From Borrelia anserina Es (GTDB lineage Bacteria; Spirochaetota; Spirochaetia; Borreliales; Borreliaceae): a stretch of DNA of 64,000 bases. Made by a program: the position numbers and the translations under genes. Where the stretch lies: NCBI RefSeq assembly GCF_001936255.1, contig NZ_CP014325.1:25873-89872 (forward strand), written 5' to 3'. Positions 28,331 through 36,910 of the stretch are shown here, in pieces. The number at the start of each line of letters is the position of its first letter. The stretch's first letter is position 1. The notes under the pieces were generated by a model that ran no database searches, was not told where the DNA came from, and was given only the letters and a program-made list of their open reading frames with translations.

Positions 28331-28999
28331 TTAGTTTCGATTTAAAATATTAAAATGACTCTTAGACAAGAAGTTCTCAGTTTCAACACTATACTCCACA
28401 TCATCATTAGAAACTAAAGTAATTTTAAATTTCACCTGCTCACGTAAAGCCCTAAACAGTGTTTCATTAAGTTTAAGAGTCACCTTATTAACCACCCTAA
28501 CTGAATACTCACCTAAATATTGCTCATTGAAATCATTACTGCCATCAATTTGAAAATATGGTATATCTAGTGAATTAAATTCTGAATTAGTTATTTTTTG
28601 ATTATAAAAACTAGCATCAACCCCATCAAAAATCACATCTTTAAAACTCATTAAACGTCCATTATCAACTAGTTCAAGACATAAAATAAAAGACGGATAG
28701 GAATCAAAGAATTCTCTCTTCTCCTTATCCTGCAAAGCCTCAAATTTTTTAGAGTGTTTATTAACATACAACGCTTTAAAAAAAATATGCTTTATATTAC
28801 CTGAACTAAAATCTTCTGCATAAGTACGCTTGCCTATCACACTATCATATTCATTTAAACCATAGCGCGTCTTTACCCCAAATAAGCTATTAAAAATATC
28901 CCCTCTTAAGAACAGGATAAAAAAGAAAATGAAAAATATAAAAAAACACGTAAGTACAAAAACATATATTTTAAATATAAGTGACTTAATCTTACCCAT
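28331..28999 (-). CDS. Exported protein, second pair, type 1
   Basis: The 222-residue protein has a hydrophobic anchor at residues 5-31 (IFKIYVFVLTCFFIFFIFFF), longer than a cleavable leader, so it may remain membrane-bound. The domain beyond is homologous to the 25441 product, sharing the FDGV/FDGA block and the ETENFL/ETDNFI end. GGAGGAATAG precedes the ATG. It lies 55 bases after its partner at 29055, the same order as the first pair. Confidence 0.8.
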   Translation of the reverse strand: MGKIKSLIFKIYVFVLTCFFIFFIFFFILFLRGDIFNSLFGVKTRYGLNEYDSVIGKRTYAEDFSSGNIKHIFFKALYVNKHSKKFEALQDKEKREFFDSYPSFILCLELVDNGRLMSFKDVIFDGVDASFYNQKITNSEFNSLDIPYFQIDGSNDFNEQYLGEYSVRVVNKVTLKLNETLFRALREQVKFKITLVSNDDVEYSVETENFLSKSHFNILNRN

Positions 29000-29054
29000 C
29001 TATTCCTCCACCAAATACATTTTAATAATTACTAAAAAATACCAATTAACAACC

Positions 29055-29615
29055 TCAATAAGCTCTAAACTTATCAACAATATCAAAAAATTTCTGAGCA
29101 CTATCAATACTAAAGCTAAAAGAAATATTTCTCTTAACACCACTATCACGCTCAACACACTCAACATCAAATCTTAAACCTTCATTTCTCGCAACTTCTA
29201 ATAATCCTAAATGTTCACCTAATTCGGTATTTAGATGAATCAAAAAGCCTGTCTTATCAATTGAATCATCAAAAGGCAAAAAATATTGCTTATAATTCAA
29301 TTCTAACTGTTTTCCATCATAAGATGACCTCAAATATTTATGCTCAACTGGAATACCATTAAAAGCAACCTTTAAAAGATTAAGGGGTTTACCAGTCAAA
29401 ATATCAAAATCAAAAATAATATGCCTACCATTATCCTTCTCATGCCTATAAGGATAACTTACATGAACTAAACCTGATTTATTATTTAAAACCATCTTTA
29501 CACAAACTGTACCGTCATTAACATTATGTAAAATCTCAATCTCTTCTGAAGCTAAAACTGAATCTGAACAACTAAAAATTACAAATGTCAACATCAAAAT
29601 AAAATTCAAAAACAT
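29055..29615 (-). CDS. Lipoprotein, second pair, type 2
   Basis: Initiation at the ATG at 29613-29615, shortly after AAGGTTAGGA, gives leader FLNFILMLTFVIFSC, a proper lipobox. A GTG at 29666 would add 17 residues. The 186-residue product is beta-rich and homologous to the 26073 product, which has a plain signal peptide instead. The two pairs therefore differ in how each partner is anchored. Role unknown. Confidence 0.77.
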   Translation of the reverse strand: MFLNFILMLTFVIFSCSDSVLASEEIEILHNVNDGTVCVKMVLNNKSGLVHVSYPYRHEKDNGRHIIFDFDILTGKPLNLLKVAFNGIPVEHKYLRSSYDGKQLELNYKQYFLPFDDSIDKTGFLIHLNTELGEHLGLLEVARNEGLRFDVECVERDSGVKRNISFSFSIDSAQKFFDIVDKFRAY

Positions 29616-29857
29616 AATTCCTAACCTTGTAATGTAAGATACTATTAATAATTTCAAAATAACCACATCTAAAAGAAATAATCAAATAATACCTCCTAAA
29701 TACAAATAACAAAATAAAAATTTTACAGCAATTATAAACCTAAGATGATAAAATTCCAAACTTATGAGATAATAAAAACTTAACAAAAAGAAAAACTAAT
29801 ACCTTAGGAAATAAACAATATGAAGTAACTTATAAATAACTTCAAGGAGAAATATTT

Positions 29858-30652
29858 ATGAACATAAAAATATTATTATTAATACCCATCTTAATTTTAT
29901 ATATACAATGCAATGATGCAGCATCTCAAAAGTTGATTGACAATTACAAAGAATCCAACCCAAATCAAGTTCAAAAGAAGAACTACTTAACACCACAAAA
30001 CAAGAACGGTACAAAATATAACACTTATTCTGATTTCTTAATACAAGAGAAAAAAGAACCATATGAAACAATAGAAGGCATAAAAACAATAAAGATTTCT
30101 CTTTTCTCAACGATTCCTGTTTACTCAATAAATGCAAAATGGATTAAGAACAAAGCAATAACTATTATGGGACTAGAGGGCAACCCCATAAGTGAATTTA
30201 AAGATAAACTCAGATATTCCTACTCAATATCCCCTATTACAGAAAATGGAAATGCTAGCAACAATATCATGCCTATCGTACTATTTGAGACAACTAAGAA
30301 TGGTGGTAAAGATCTGGAAGTTACAAGCTTTTCTTTAATAGACAATCCTGAACTGGATTTCAATTCAAGACATGTCTCCATACTTTACAAGCCATTACAG
30401 ACAGAACCTTCAGAAGAACCTGGATATCTTAATGCAAATCCATTTTGGATAGCAGGTGAAAATGCTAAAACAATACCAGCCCTTACACGAGATAAATACA
30501 TAAAAGCTAAAATAGAGGTTAAGAATAAGAAAAACAATACTATCAATCAACATACAATATTGCTCAACACTACTTATCTGACTAAGTTAATCAAAGAAGT
30601 ACTTAGCAAATATCCAGAAATCAGGGCAACTAGTCCTGATTTTAGACTTTAA
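29858..30652 (+). CDS. Lipoprotein, third member of the 10396/11493 family
   Basis: The 264-residue product has leader NIKILLLIPILILYIQC and shares the family core: LRYSYSISPITENGNASNNI, MPIVLFE, KDLEVTSFSLIDNPELDFNS and HTILLNTTYLTKLIKEVLSK. It lacks the cysteine cluster of the 10396 copy. CAAGGAGAAATATTT precedes the ATG. It stands on the plus strand within the prophage island, opposite to its phage neighbours. Its relatives lie just outside the left prophage edge, suggesting exchange between island and host plasmid. Confidence 0.85.
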   Translation: MNIKILLLIPILILYIQCNDAASQKLIDNYKESNPNQVQKKNYLTPQNKNGTKYNTYSDFLIQEKKEPYETIEGIKTIKISLFSTIPVYSINAKWIKNKAITIMGLEGNPISEFKDKLRYSYSISPITENGNASNNIMPIVLFETTKNGGKDLEVTSFSLIDNPELDFNSRHVSILYKPLQTEPSEEPGYLNANPFWIAGENAKTIPALTRDKYIKAKIEVKNKKNNTINQHTILLNTTYLTKLIKEVLSKYPEIRATSPDFRL

Positions 30653-31405
30653 CATAATTTAATAATAAAATAAATAGAATTTAACATATCAAAAGATAAA
30701 AAAACTAAGATTCTACACCACAGCTTCATAGACTACAGTGTAGGATCTTATGTCATAACAACGCTAACTTAGCAATTAGCAAAGCTGCCATTTCAATACT
30801 TTGTAATATAATTAACTTACTTAAACATAACTCTTAATAAATACTGTAAAAATGATGACAAAGCTATTTCTCCACTATTAATCCACATTTTCAGATTTAA
30901 ATGAAAAAACTACAAATAACAAACAAAAGCAGTTTAAGAGCTAATTTTACTTGAACTACCTACATTATCAATTAAGTCATCACCTTCTTAGATACTCAAA
31001 CTACTTGTCATCATCCATTGTTAATAACAAATGTATATCAATATATGAATTGATCAAGCATTACCTAAAAAAATTTAAAATCACAATTTAAATTGCAATT
31101 ATAATCAAACAAACTTTTAAAAGTTATATTTTCTAAAGATGTATAATTAAAATACATCCAATAACAAATAAAAATACAAGATTTAATAGAAGTAAAGAAA
31201 ACATAAATTATATTTAGAACATTGCCAACTTGTATTAATAATCTATTAATATAAGTTATTTATTAATATTACTTACCAACATAGAATACCCTTGTACTTT
31301 AATATCAAAAATGATAGCATAATATTACAATTAATAAAATAAATTTTATTATCGAGTTACACACAAAATAATAAGTAGGTAACACGATAAGAAGGAGAAT
31401 ATCTA
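30653..31405. other. Gene-poor stretch with terminator of the 29858 gene
   Basis: AAGATTCTACAC at 30707-30718 pairs with 30738-30749 (one G-U) and is a likely terminator. The remaining 650 bases have frequent stops and no ribosome-site/start pair I trust. Confidence 0.5.
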
Positions 31406-31864
31406 ATGAAAAGAATTATTTTAAACACCATAATGGTAACAATAGCTTCATTAGCTATACTAGGTTGCTGTCCAGACAAAACTGATCCATCACTATATGG
31501 TACAGGAAAAGGCAAGGCATATATAAAAGTTTTCCCAGATTTATCAAAACTAACACCCCTTGCTAAAAATTTTGAAGACATTAAATCTCTCATACCTGAC
31601 CCATCTGCAGGTAAAACTTACAAAGAAAATAAGTTAAACGATGCATTTAGAGCTATATCAACTTATGAAGAAAGGTTCTTGAAAGCACTAGCCGCAAAAA
31701 AGGCATTAGAAGTTGCTAAAAAGAATAAAAATGCAAATGTTACAGAAATTGATAAAGAATTTGTAAACGTAATAAAATATCTAAAATTTGTAGATGGTGA
31801 TGAAAATACAGTTGACAGTTATGACTATGTTGTTAAAATATTCAAGGAAGCTTTAGAAGAATAA
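31406..31864 (+). CDS. Small lipoprotein in prophage island
   Basis: The 152-residue product has leader KRIILNTIMVTIASLAILGC followed by a second cysteine. The mature part is lysine-rich and helical, with an A/K block (LKALAAKKALEVAKKNKN). AGAAGGAGAATATCTA precedes the ATG. A strong terminator follows at 31905. It does not look like Mlp, Erp or Bdr cargo of Lyme-group cp32 plasmids. Function unknown. Confidence 0.85.
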   Translation: MKRIILNTIMVTIASLAILGCCPDKTDPSLYGTGKGKAYIKVFPDLSKLTPLAKNFEDIKSLIPDPSAGKTYKENKLNDAFRAISTYEERFLKALAAKKALEVAKKNKNANVTEIDKEFVNVIKYLKFVDGDENTVDSYDYVVKIFKEALEE

Positions 31865-31904
31865 ATCTTATAAGAATAGTAAGTTAATATAAAGTAGGAT
31901 AACA

Positions 31905-31930
31905 AAATGCGCTACTGTAGTAGCGCATTT
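31905..31930 (+). terminator. Strong intrinsic terminator
   Basis: A perfect 12-base stem (31905-31916 with 31919-31930) containing the GC-rich core TGCGCTACT is followed by ATCTTTTTA. It ends the lipoprotein gene at 31406. Confidence 0.8.
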
Positions 31931-32265
31931 ATCTTTTTATGTATATACCTTGTTTACTAAAAAAGTACTACACATTTCGAAAAAAAGAGAATTATCATCT
32001 CAGAATAAAAATAAATCTGTACCCATACGCGCATTAAAATTTCATTTGTATAGAAACATATAGAAAAAATTACAATCTTAAAATACTTACTAATCAATTG
32101 TATAGCTCAAAATAATAAAACTCTAAACACAATTTTTAAATAAACGTATATATAAAAAAATTGAACCTCGCTTTTTAAAATTAATATTTTATAATGATTA
32201 TCCAATTTTAATGAAAGAATCACTTAAACTGTAGTTTCTAATTTATACTGATACCTAAATTAAAA
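31931..32265. other. Intergenic, nothing identified
   Basis: AT-rich stretch between the plus-strand lipoprotein terminator and the 3' end of the terminase gene. I find no gene or clear structure. Confidence 0.5.
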
Positions 32266-33618
32266 TTAAATATACCTACTCTTAGCAAAATGCTTAAATT
32301 TATCCTTATATTCAAGGCTTAAGAGTAAATAACAGGAACTTAAAGCATCAAGACAGTCATCTCTACTTTTAAAATTGCCACTATAGCTATAAATATCATT
32401 GATAACATTGTTATCTGTAATCTTTAAAAACTCTATTTTGCGAGAGTTAAATAGGGGTATCAAAGTACATATTCTCATAAATTTATTACTTAAAGGCTTA
32501 ACAGCTGATATTTTAAAATAATGATTCATGCCTCGCCTGAGAGAGACCATAATTTTTGTTAAAAATCCATAACCATCAGTATTATCTCGATCCTCAACAT
32601 AGAGTGTATTAACATTAAAGTTCTCTGCCAACACACAAATAGCATTAAGAATTGACTCATCACTTATAGGCTTTCTATCTTGATAAACATATGCATAATA
32701 CTTATCACCCATTCGTTCAAGCACACAAATAGCAGTATTATCCATACCAACAGAGAATGCAGGATCAATATACATAATTGGACTTTTAAATGTATAATCT
32801 TCATTTAGAATAACCTCATTAAAGCACGCATCAGCACTAGCAATCCACTCCCCAAGAAGTACTCGGGCTTTGTAAGCAGGCAAATTTCTGTAAATCATTT
32901 CCTGAGTTTCAATAAAATCTTTAGAATTTAAAGGATTATCATAAATACTAAAATTATATGTCCTATATATATCGGGTTTATCAATATAATCTGTCTTAAA
33001 GTAATGTGCAGGATGATCAGGATTCGTATCAAAAATAATAATAGCCGGCTTTTGCCTAAGTCTTTTCATTATCTCAAGTAAAGTCTCTTTATGCATTAAA
33101 GTTGCTTCATTAATATACACAATAGCAGAATTACTACCCCTAATCTTTGAGAAAGAATCACTATTTTTTCCTCCATAAACATTAAGTGTCAGACCTGCGA
33201 TCATACATGAAACAGTTCGAGAATCTTTTAAATAATACTCAACATTTAAAAGATTACATATTTTTTCTATCTGTTTTAAGGTATTAGCAAGCAATGTTCC
33301 AATTGAACTTCCTACAATAAAATTATTAGTATCCTTGTAATAATACTTTTTATTCTGAATTAAAAATTTGATAAGTAAATAAGATGCCAAAAATGTCTTG
33401 CCACTGGATATTCCACCATTAAATATTATTCTAGAGCAAAAATTATTATCTATATTTCTCAATACTTCCCTTTGTCTAAGAGTTAAGTACTTATCTTCAA
33501 ATAAGTTAAAATCAATTTTTCTAGTCTTATCTTTTGAAAATGTGGCAATATCAATATTAAATTTTCGCTTAAACCTTTTCTGCAACTTAATAAAAACTGA
33601 TAAAGCACTTAACTCCAA
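32266..33618 (-). CDS. Phage terminase large subunit
   Basis: This packaging motor ATPase/nuclease has 450 residues. Walker A is GGISSGKT at 68-75, Walker B is IVYINEA at 166-172, and a coupling-type segment FDTNPDHP follows near 196. The C-terminal RNase H-like nuclease shows D285 (MYIDPAFSVGMDN) and E342/D343 (LYVEDRDNTDG), with a late aspartate near SRDDCLDALS. All key residues are present. A TTG start right after the small-subunit gene suggests coupling. It closely fits cp32-type terminases (Terminase_3-like). Confidence 0.88.
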   Translation of the reverse strand: MELSALSVFIKLQKRFKRKFNIDIATFSKDKTRKIDFNLFEDKYLTLRQREVLRNIDNNFCSRIIFNGGISSGKTFLASYLLIKFLIQNKKYYYKDTNNFIVGSSIGTLLANTLKQIEKICNLLNVEYYLKDSRTVSCMIAGLTLNVYGGKNSDSFSKIRGSNSAIVYINEATLMHKETLLEIMKRLRQKPAIIIFDTNPDHPAHYFKTDYIDKPDIYRTYNFSIYDNPLNSKDFIETQEMIYRNLPAYKARVLLGEWIASADACFNEVILNEDYTFKSPIMYIDPAFSVGMDNTAICVLERMGDKYYAYVYQDRKPISDESILNAICVLAENFNVNTLYVEDRDNTDGYGFLTKIMVSLRRGMNHYFKISAVKPLSNKFMRICTLIPLFNSRKIEFLKITDNNVINDIYSYSGNFKSRDDCLDALSSCYLLLSLEYKDKFKHFAKSRYI

Positions 33619-33620
33619 GA

Positions 33621-34181
33621 TTACCCCAACTTTAAGCCCCTAGACTTAAAAATTTCCTTCAATTTAATCAAACACTCATAATCTTCCTTCATATCACTTA
33701 AAACAAGCTCTCTAGACATTCGATTTTTCTTACAAACCTTGTACTTTAAACTCAATCTAAGTTTTTTACATAAGTTTTCATCATCACTGTCATTAATTTG
33801 TCTCTCTAAATTTAAAATCTCTTTATTAATATCTATTAACTTCTTAAAAACAGACTGTAGAGTAAGTTCTTTATACTTAAAATGAGAATTTATATAAGAA
33901 TTTGCAATACTATAAAATGACTTATAAAAACGGTCTCGCTCCCCTTCAAGCTTATAAGCCTCACATGTTGCATCCCTAGCAAGATCATCCAAATCAACAT
34001 TACTAGAAGCTACAGTAGTAGTATCAGCATCATCCGGATTACTTACAAGCTCACCTAAAATATCAAGTTTAGCCTCCAAAATAGTAGACTCACTAACATC
34101 TAATATTTTTGCAATATCAGATATACTTAAATTGGACCTAAACAGAATACTATATTTTAATTCTCTATTTTTAAATGTCAT
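33621..34181 (-). CDS. Phage terminase small subunit candidate
   Basis: The 186-residue product has an N-terminal helix-turn-helix (LSISDIAKILDVSESTILEA, about 18-37) for DNA recognition and a long helical region suited to oligomerisation (YKELTLQSVFKKLIDINKEI). It ends two bases before the large-subunit start. HTH plus helical oligomer next to the large subunit is the small-terminase plan. The upstream ribosome site is weak. Confidence 0.68.
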   Translation of the reverse strand: MTFKNRELKYSILFRSNLSISDIAKILDVSESTILEAKLDILGELVSNPDDADTTTVASSNVDLDDLARDATCEAYKLEGERDRFYKSFYSIANSYINSHFKYKELTLQSVFKKLIDINKEILNLERQINDSDDENLCKKLRLSLKYKVCKKNRMSRELVLSDMKEDYECLIKLKEIFKSRGLKLG

Positions 34182-34978
34182 GCAAATAAATTGTAAACAA
34201 GTTTTTACAAAAAAACAAGATTTATATAATTCAAATTTAACAAAAAAATCATATATCCATAATTTAATTTCAAAACTTTATTAATCTATTACATAGAATT
34301 TAGATATTGGTTAGCTCCAATATCTAAAAAAGGAGAAAAGCATCACTAAAAAATTACTTCAAACACTAGCCCCAATTACAAACACATTAATGATAATCAT
34401 AATTGTAACACAAAATACGGAGTAAAATAAATAAATCAACAATAAAAAAATAATAGAGTTAATAGAGTCTATAATAATTAAATAAGCTTAAATACTACAA
34501 AAAAAATTGTACTTGAGAACTTGCAACATCAAAATTTAAATACTAAAACTAACAAATATTCCTATATACCTTCACTCCCCCCACCCCTCTATAAATTAAA
34601 GCAAGGACTTTTTAGTCCTTTAAAGAGAAATTTATGAAAAAATACTGTTTGACAGCCTTTTTACACTAAAGGGTTTATTAAAAACTCTATTCCTAAAGCC
34701 CCTAATAAACCCTTTAAGGTAACAGGTCCTTATATTAAGAGTGACACATTGCATGTCAATCTGTACTAAATATAATATATAACAATTTCAAACATTTTGC
34801 AAATATTTTTCAAAGTTTTTTTTAAAAAATTGGAAAAAATAACAAAATAACGAAAAATGTTAAAGCTTAGACCCCCCCTCCATATTAGGTTCATTTCTAA
34901 AACCTCTGACCTCTCCAAATCATAAGTTTACCTACAAAAAATTCTTAGAAATAAATCCAACACTATAAATCTATCATA
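34182..34978. other. Repeat-rich intergenic region beside the partition genes; candidate origin/parS
   Basis: Nearly 800 bases without a gene hold several structures. A 12-base stem lies at 34299-34310/34317-34328. A 7-base stem (AAGGACT/AGTCCTT) lies at 34603-34620. A perfect 14-base inverted repeat lies at 34667-34680/34703-34716 with a 22-base spacer. A TGACA...TGTCA palindrome lies at 34742-34758. C-rich tracts occur near 34576-34588 and 34872. Lying next to PF49, this is a reasonable place for a replication origin or centromere-like site, but no experimental consensus is known to me. Confidence 0.4.
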
Positions 34979-35524
34979 CTATCTTTTTCTCTTCTTAATA
35001 GACTCAAATTGACTAACTATTCTTGCTAAAAATTCTTTCTCATCTGAGAAAACTTTCTCTAAAAGAAAGCTTGTAAGCTTGGCATTTCGCTTATAAAATG
35101 CATAAGCTTCAGGACATTTAAGCTGAAACCTTAAAGGACTTAAAGGATTCTGTTTAGATCTCTTTATACCAACACCTTCTCTATTTTTTAGCAAAAACAT
35201 AGTTCCATTAATCCCATTGTTAATAACATACTTCTCTTCCACAATCCCCTCCTCAATTGCAGTAGCTATCTTCAAATACTTATAAGTCTGAGTCCTAGCA
35301 AGTCTGTAATCTTTGGCAAAATCATCAAAACTGGCATAGTTATCAAGCTTGTAATACTCATTATCCTTGATCTCTTTTAAAACTTTCATTGCTTCAATTT
35401 TGCAAAAGATCTCCTTTTGAAAATTAACTTTTAATCTCTCCTTAAGCTTATTATAGTGAATAGATATCTGTTCTTCTGGTGTCATCTCTTTAGATAAATT
35501 TCTCTTATTAACCTCTATTCCCAT
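34979..35524 (-). CDS. PF49-family plasmid partition protein
   Basis: This is the fourth gene of the Borrelia plasmid-maintenance quartet, thought to act in partition with the ParA-like PF32 protein. I choose the ATG at 35522-35524 (MGIEVNKRNLSK), seven bases after AAGGAGG; an ATG-like start at 35566 adds 14 unneeded residues. The 181-residue product has a ParB/HTH-like region (NYASFDDFAKDYRLARTQTY) near residue 60 and a basic end. The allele of PF32/PF49 usually sets plasmid compatibility. Confidence 0.85.
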   Translation of the reverse strand: MGIEVNKRNLSKEMTPEEQISIHYNKLKERLKVNFQKEIFCKIEAMKVLKEIKDNEYYKLDNYASFDDFAKDYRLARTQTYKYLKIATAIEEGIVEEKYVINNGINGTMFLLKNREGVGIKRSKQNPLSPLRFQLKCPEAYAFYKRNAKLTSFLLEKVFSDEKEFLARIVSQFESIKKRKR

Positions 35525-35580
35525 TTTTAACCCTCCTTTATCCGTACATACACTAAGTGTACGCAAGTTATAATTCTAGC

Positions 35581-36336
35581 TTAAGCCATAATGCCTTTGA
35601 TTTTACTCATCAAATTTAAAAGTGTTTTTTGGTATTCTCTTATATAATCTTTATTCAAATCAAAAACATCATTTTTAGCTATTCTTCTATTCAAATCTTC
35701 TCTTTCAGATATTGTACCCAGAAAATTATCATTTTCTTTCAAAATATTTAATAACTCCTTATGAGTATTGTTCCTTTTAAACTTAGTACTAAGTAAATAA
35801 ATAGGAACTCTTATAGACAATTTCTCAATGAAAAAATTAAACAAATCTAAACTCTCGATTGCCCATTTCTCTGCTGTAATTGGCACTATAATATAATCAC
35901 TACATACTAAAGCATTAGTTAAAGTAAAATCTAGGCTAGGATTAGTATCAAGTATGATGTAATCATACTCATAACTTAATAACTTTAACTGCTCTTTTAA
36001 TCTGAACTCCTTGTATGGAATAGATTCTGAGTTAAACTTGTGCAAAGTTAAATAGCTTGGTATCAAATCCAAATTACTATTAATATTTACGATAGCATTA
36101 TCAATATGCAGATTTGATATCAAAACCTCATATATATTGAAATTAAATAAATCTATTCCTCTTTCCTTTATTATCCTAAAATAATAACTAGTAGTCGATG
36201 CTTGGGTATCTATGTCAATAATTAACACCTTAAAGGATTGAGATAAAAGAGCTGCAAATATTAAACTAGTGGTACTCTTACCTACTCCACCCTTGATTGA
36301 TGCAATAGTAATTACTTTTGTATCTTTTGTATCCAT
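35581..36336 (-). CDS. ParA-type partition ATPase (PF32)
   Basis: The deviant Walker A box KGGVGKST lies near residues 14-21, followed by IIDIDTQASTTSYYF (Walker A') and YDYIILDTNPSLDFTLTNAL (Walker B). The length, 251 residues, is normal for Borrelia PF32. It uses ATP to move plasmid copies apart before division. The start overlaps the end of the PF50 gene by 25 bases. The order PF57/62, PF50, PF32, PF49 is the standard Borrelia replication/partition locus. Confidence 0.95.
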   Translation of the reverse strand: MDTKDTKVITIASIKGGVGKSTTSLIFAALLSQSFKVLIIDIDTQASTTSYYFRIIKERGIDLFNFNIYEVLISNLHIDNAIVNINSNLDLIPSYLTLHKFNSESIPYKEFRLKEQLKLLSYEYDYIILDTNPSLDFTLTNALVCSDYIIVPITAEKWAIESLDLFNFFIEKLSIRVPIYLLSTKFKRNNTHKELLNILKENDNFLGTISEREDLNRRIAKNDVFDLNKDYIREYQKTLLNLMSKIKGIMA

Positions 36337-36878
36337 CTTGGAATAATACCCCCTTCCGGCAATTTCTTTCCGTAAAATGCATAAAGCTCCCTTTCCAATT
36401 CCAGGAGTATGCTAAGTAAGGTCTGATAATAAGAACTTCCAACTTTATCTTTTTTTAATAAGTTGTGTAGCCCACTTAGATAACAAAAAACTCCACCTTT
36501 CTTAAATCTAAACTCTATATATTCACACTTCCTTAAAGTATAAGTCTCCCCCTTATTAAAATTTTTTACTAAAAATGCCTTACCTAATTTCTTAATCCCA
36601 TAATAAATACCCAAAAAATCATCATTATCTCTTACAGAAAACAAATGAAACATACTTATATCTTCTATGTTAAAGATTCCTCTAAGAGATATGAAAAACT
36701 TAGTTGGTTCATTCTTACTTATTCCAAATGTGTAAAAATCTTTAAATATCTTAGTATGATATATCTTTCGATTCTTAACCTCTTCTACTTTGGAAAATAT
36801 ATTATTCTTTCCCTTCCTTTGATTCTTGGGATCTATTTCCTTTTTTTTCTGTTTCAATAATTCTAGTAAAGCCACCAT
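36312..36878 (-). CDS. PF50-family plasmid maintenance protein (DUF226)
   Basis: The 188-residue product shows the DUF226 pattern: NRKIYHTKIFKDFYTFGI, FFISLRGIFNIEDISMFHLF, RDNDDFLGIYYGIKK and LEREL.AFYGKKLPEGGIIP. The family is confined to Borrelia plasmids and lies between PF57/62 and PF32, where it is needed for stable replication or partition. Molecular activity is not known. Confidence 0.9.
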   Translation of the reverse strand: MVALLELLKQKKKEIDPKNQRKGKNNIFSKVEEVKNRKIYHTKIFKDFYTFGISKNEPTKFFISLRGIFNIEDISMFHLFSVRDNDDFLGIYYGIKKLGKAFLVKNFNKGETYTLRKCEYIEFRFKKGGVFCYLSGLHNLLKKDKVGSSYYQTLLSILLELERELYAFYGKKLPEGGIIPRWIQKIQK

Positions 36879-36910
36879 CCTTCCTTTCCCTTGTATAATT
36901 GGTAGTCTTA

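Noticed and set aside
34634..34669. Eleven-codon frame MKKYCLTAFLH as a leader peptide
   Set aside because: No downstream plus-strand gene for it to control, and weak initiation context.
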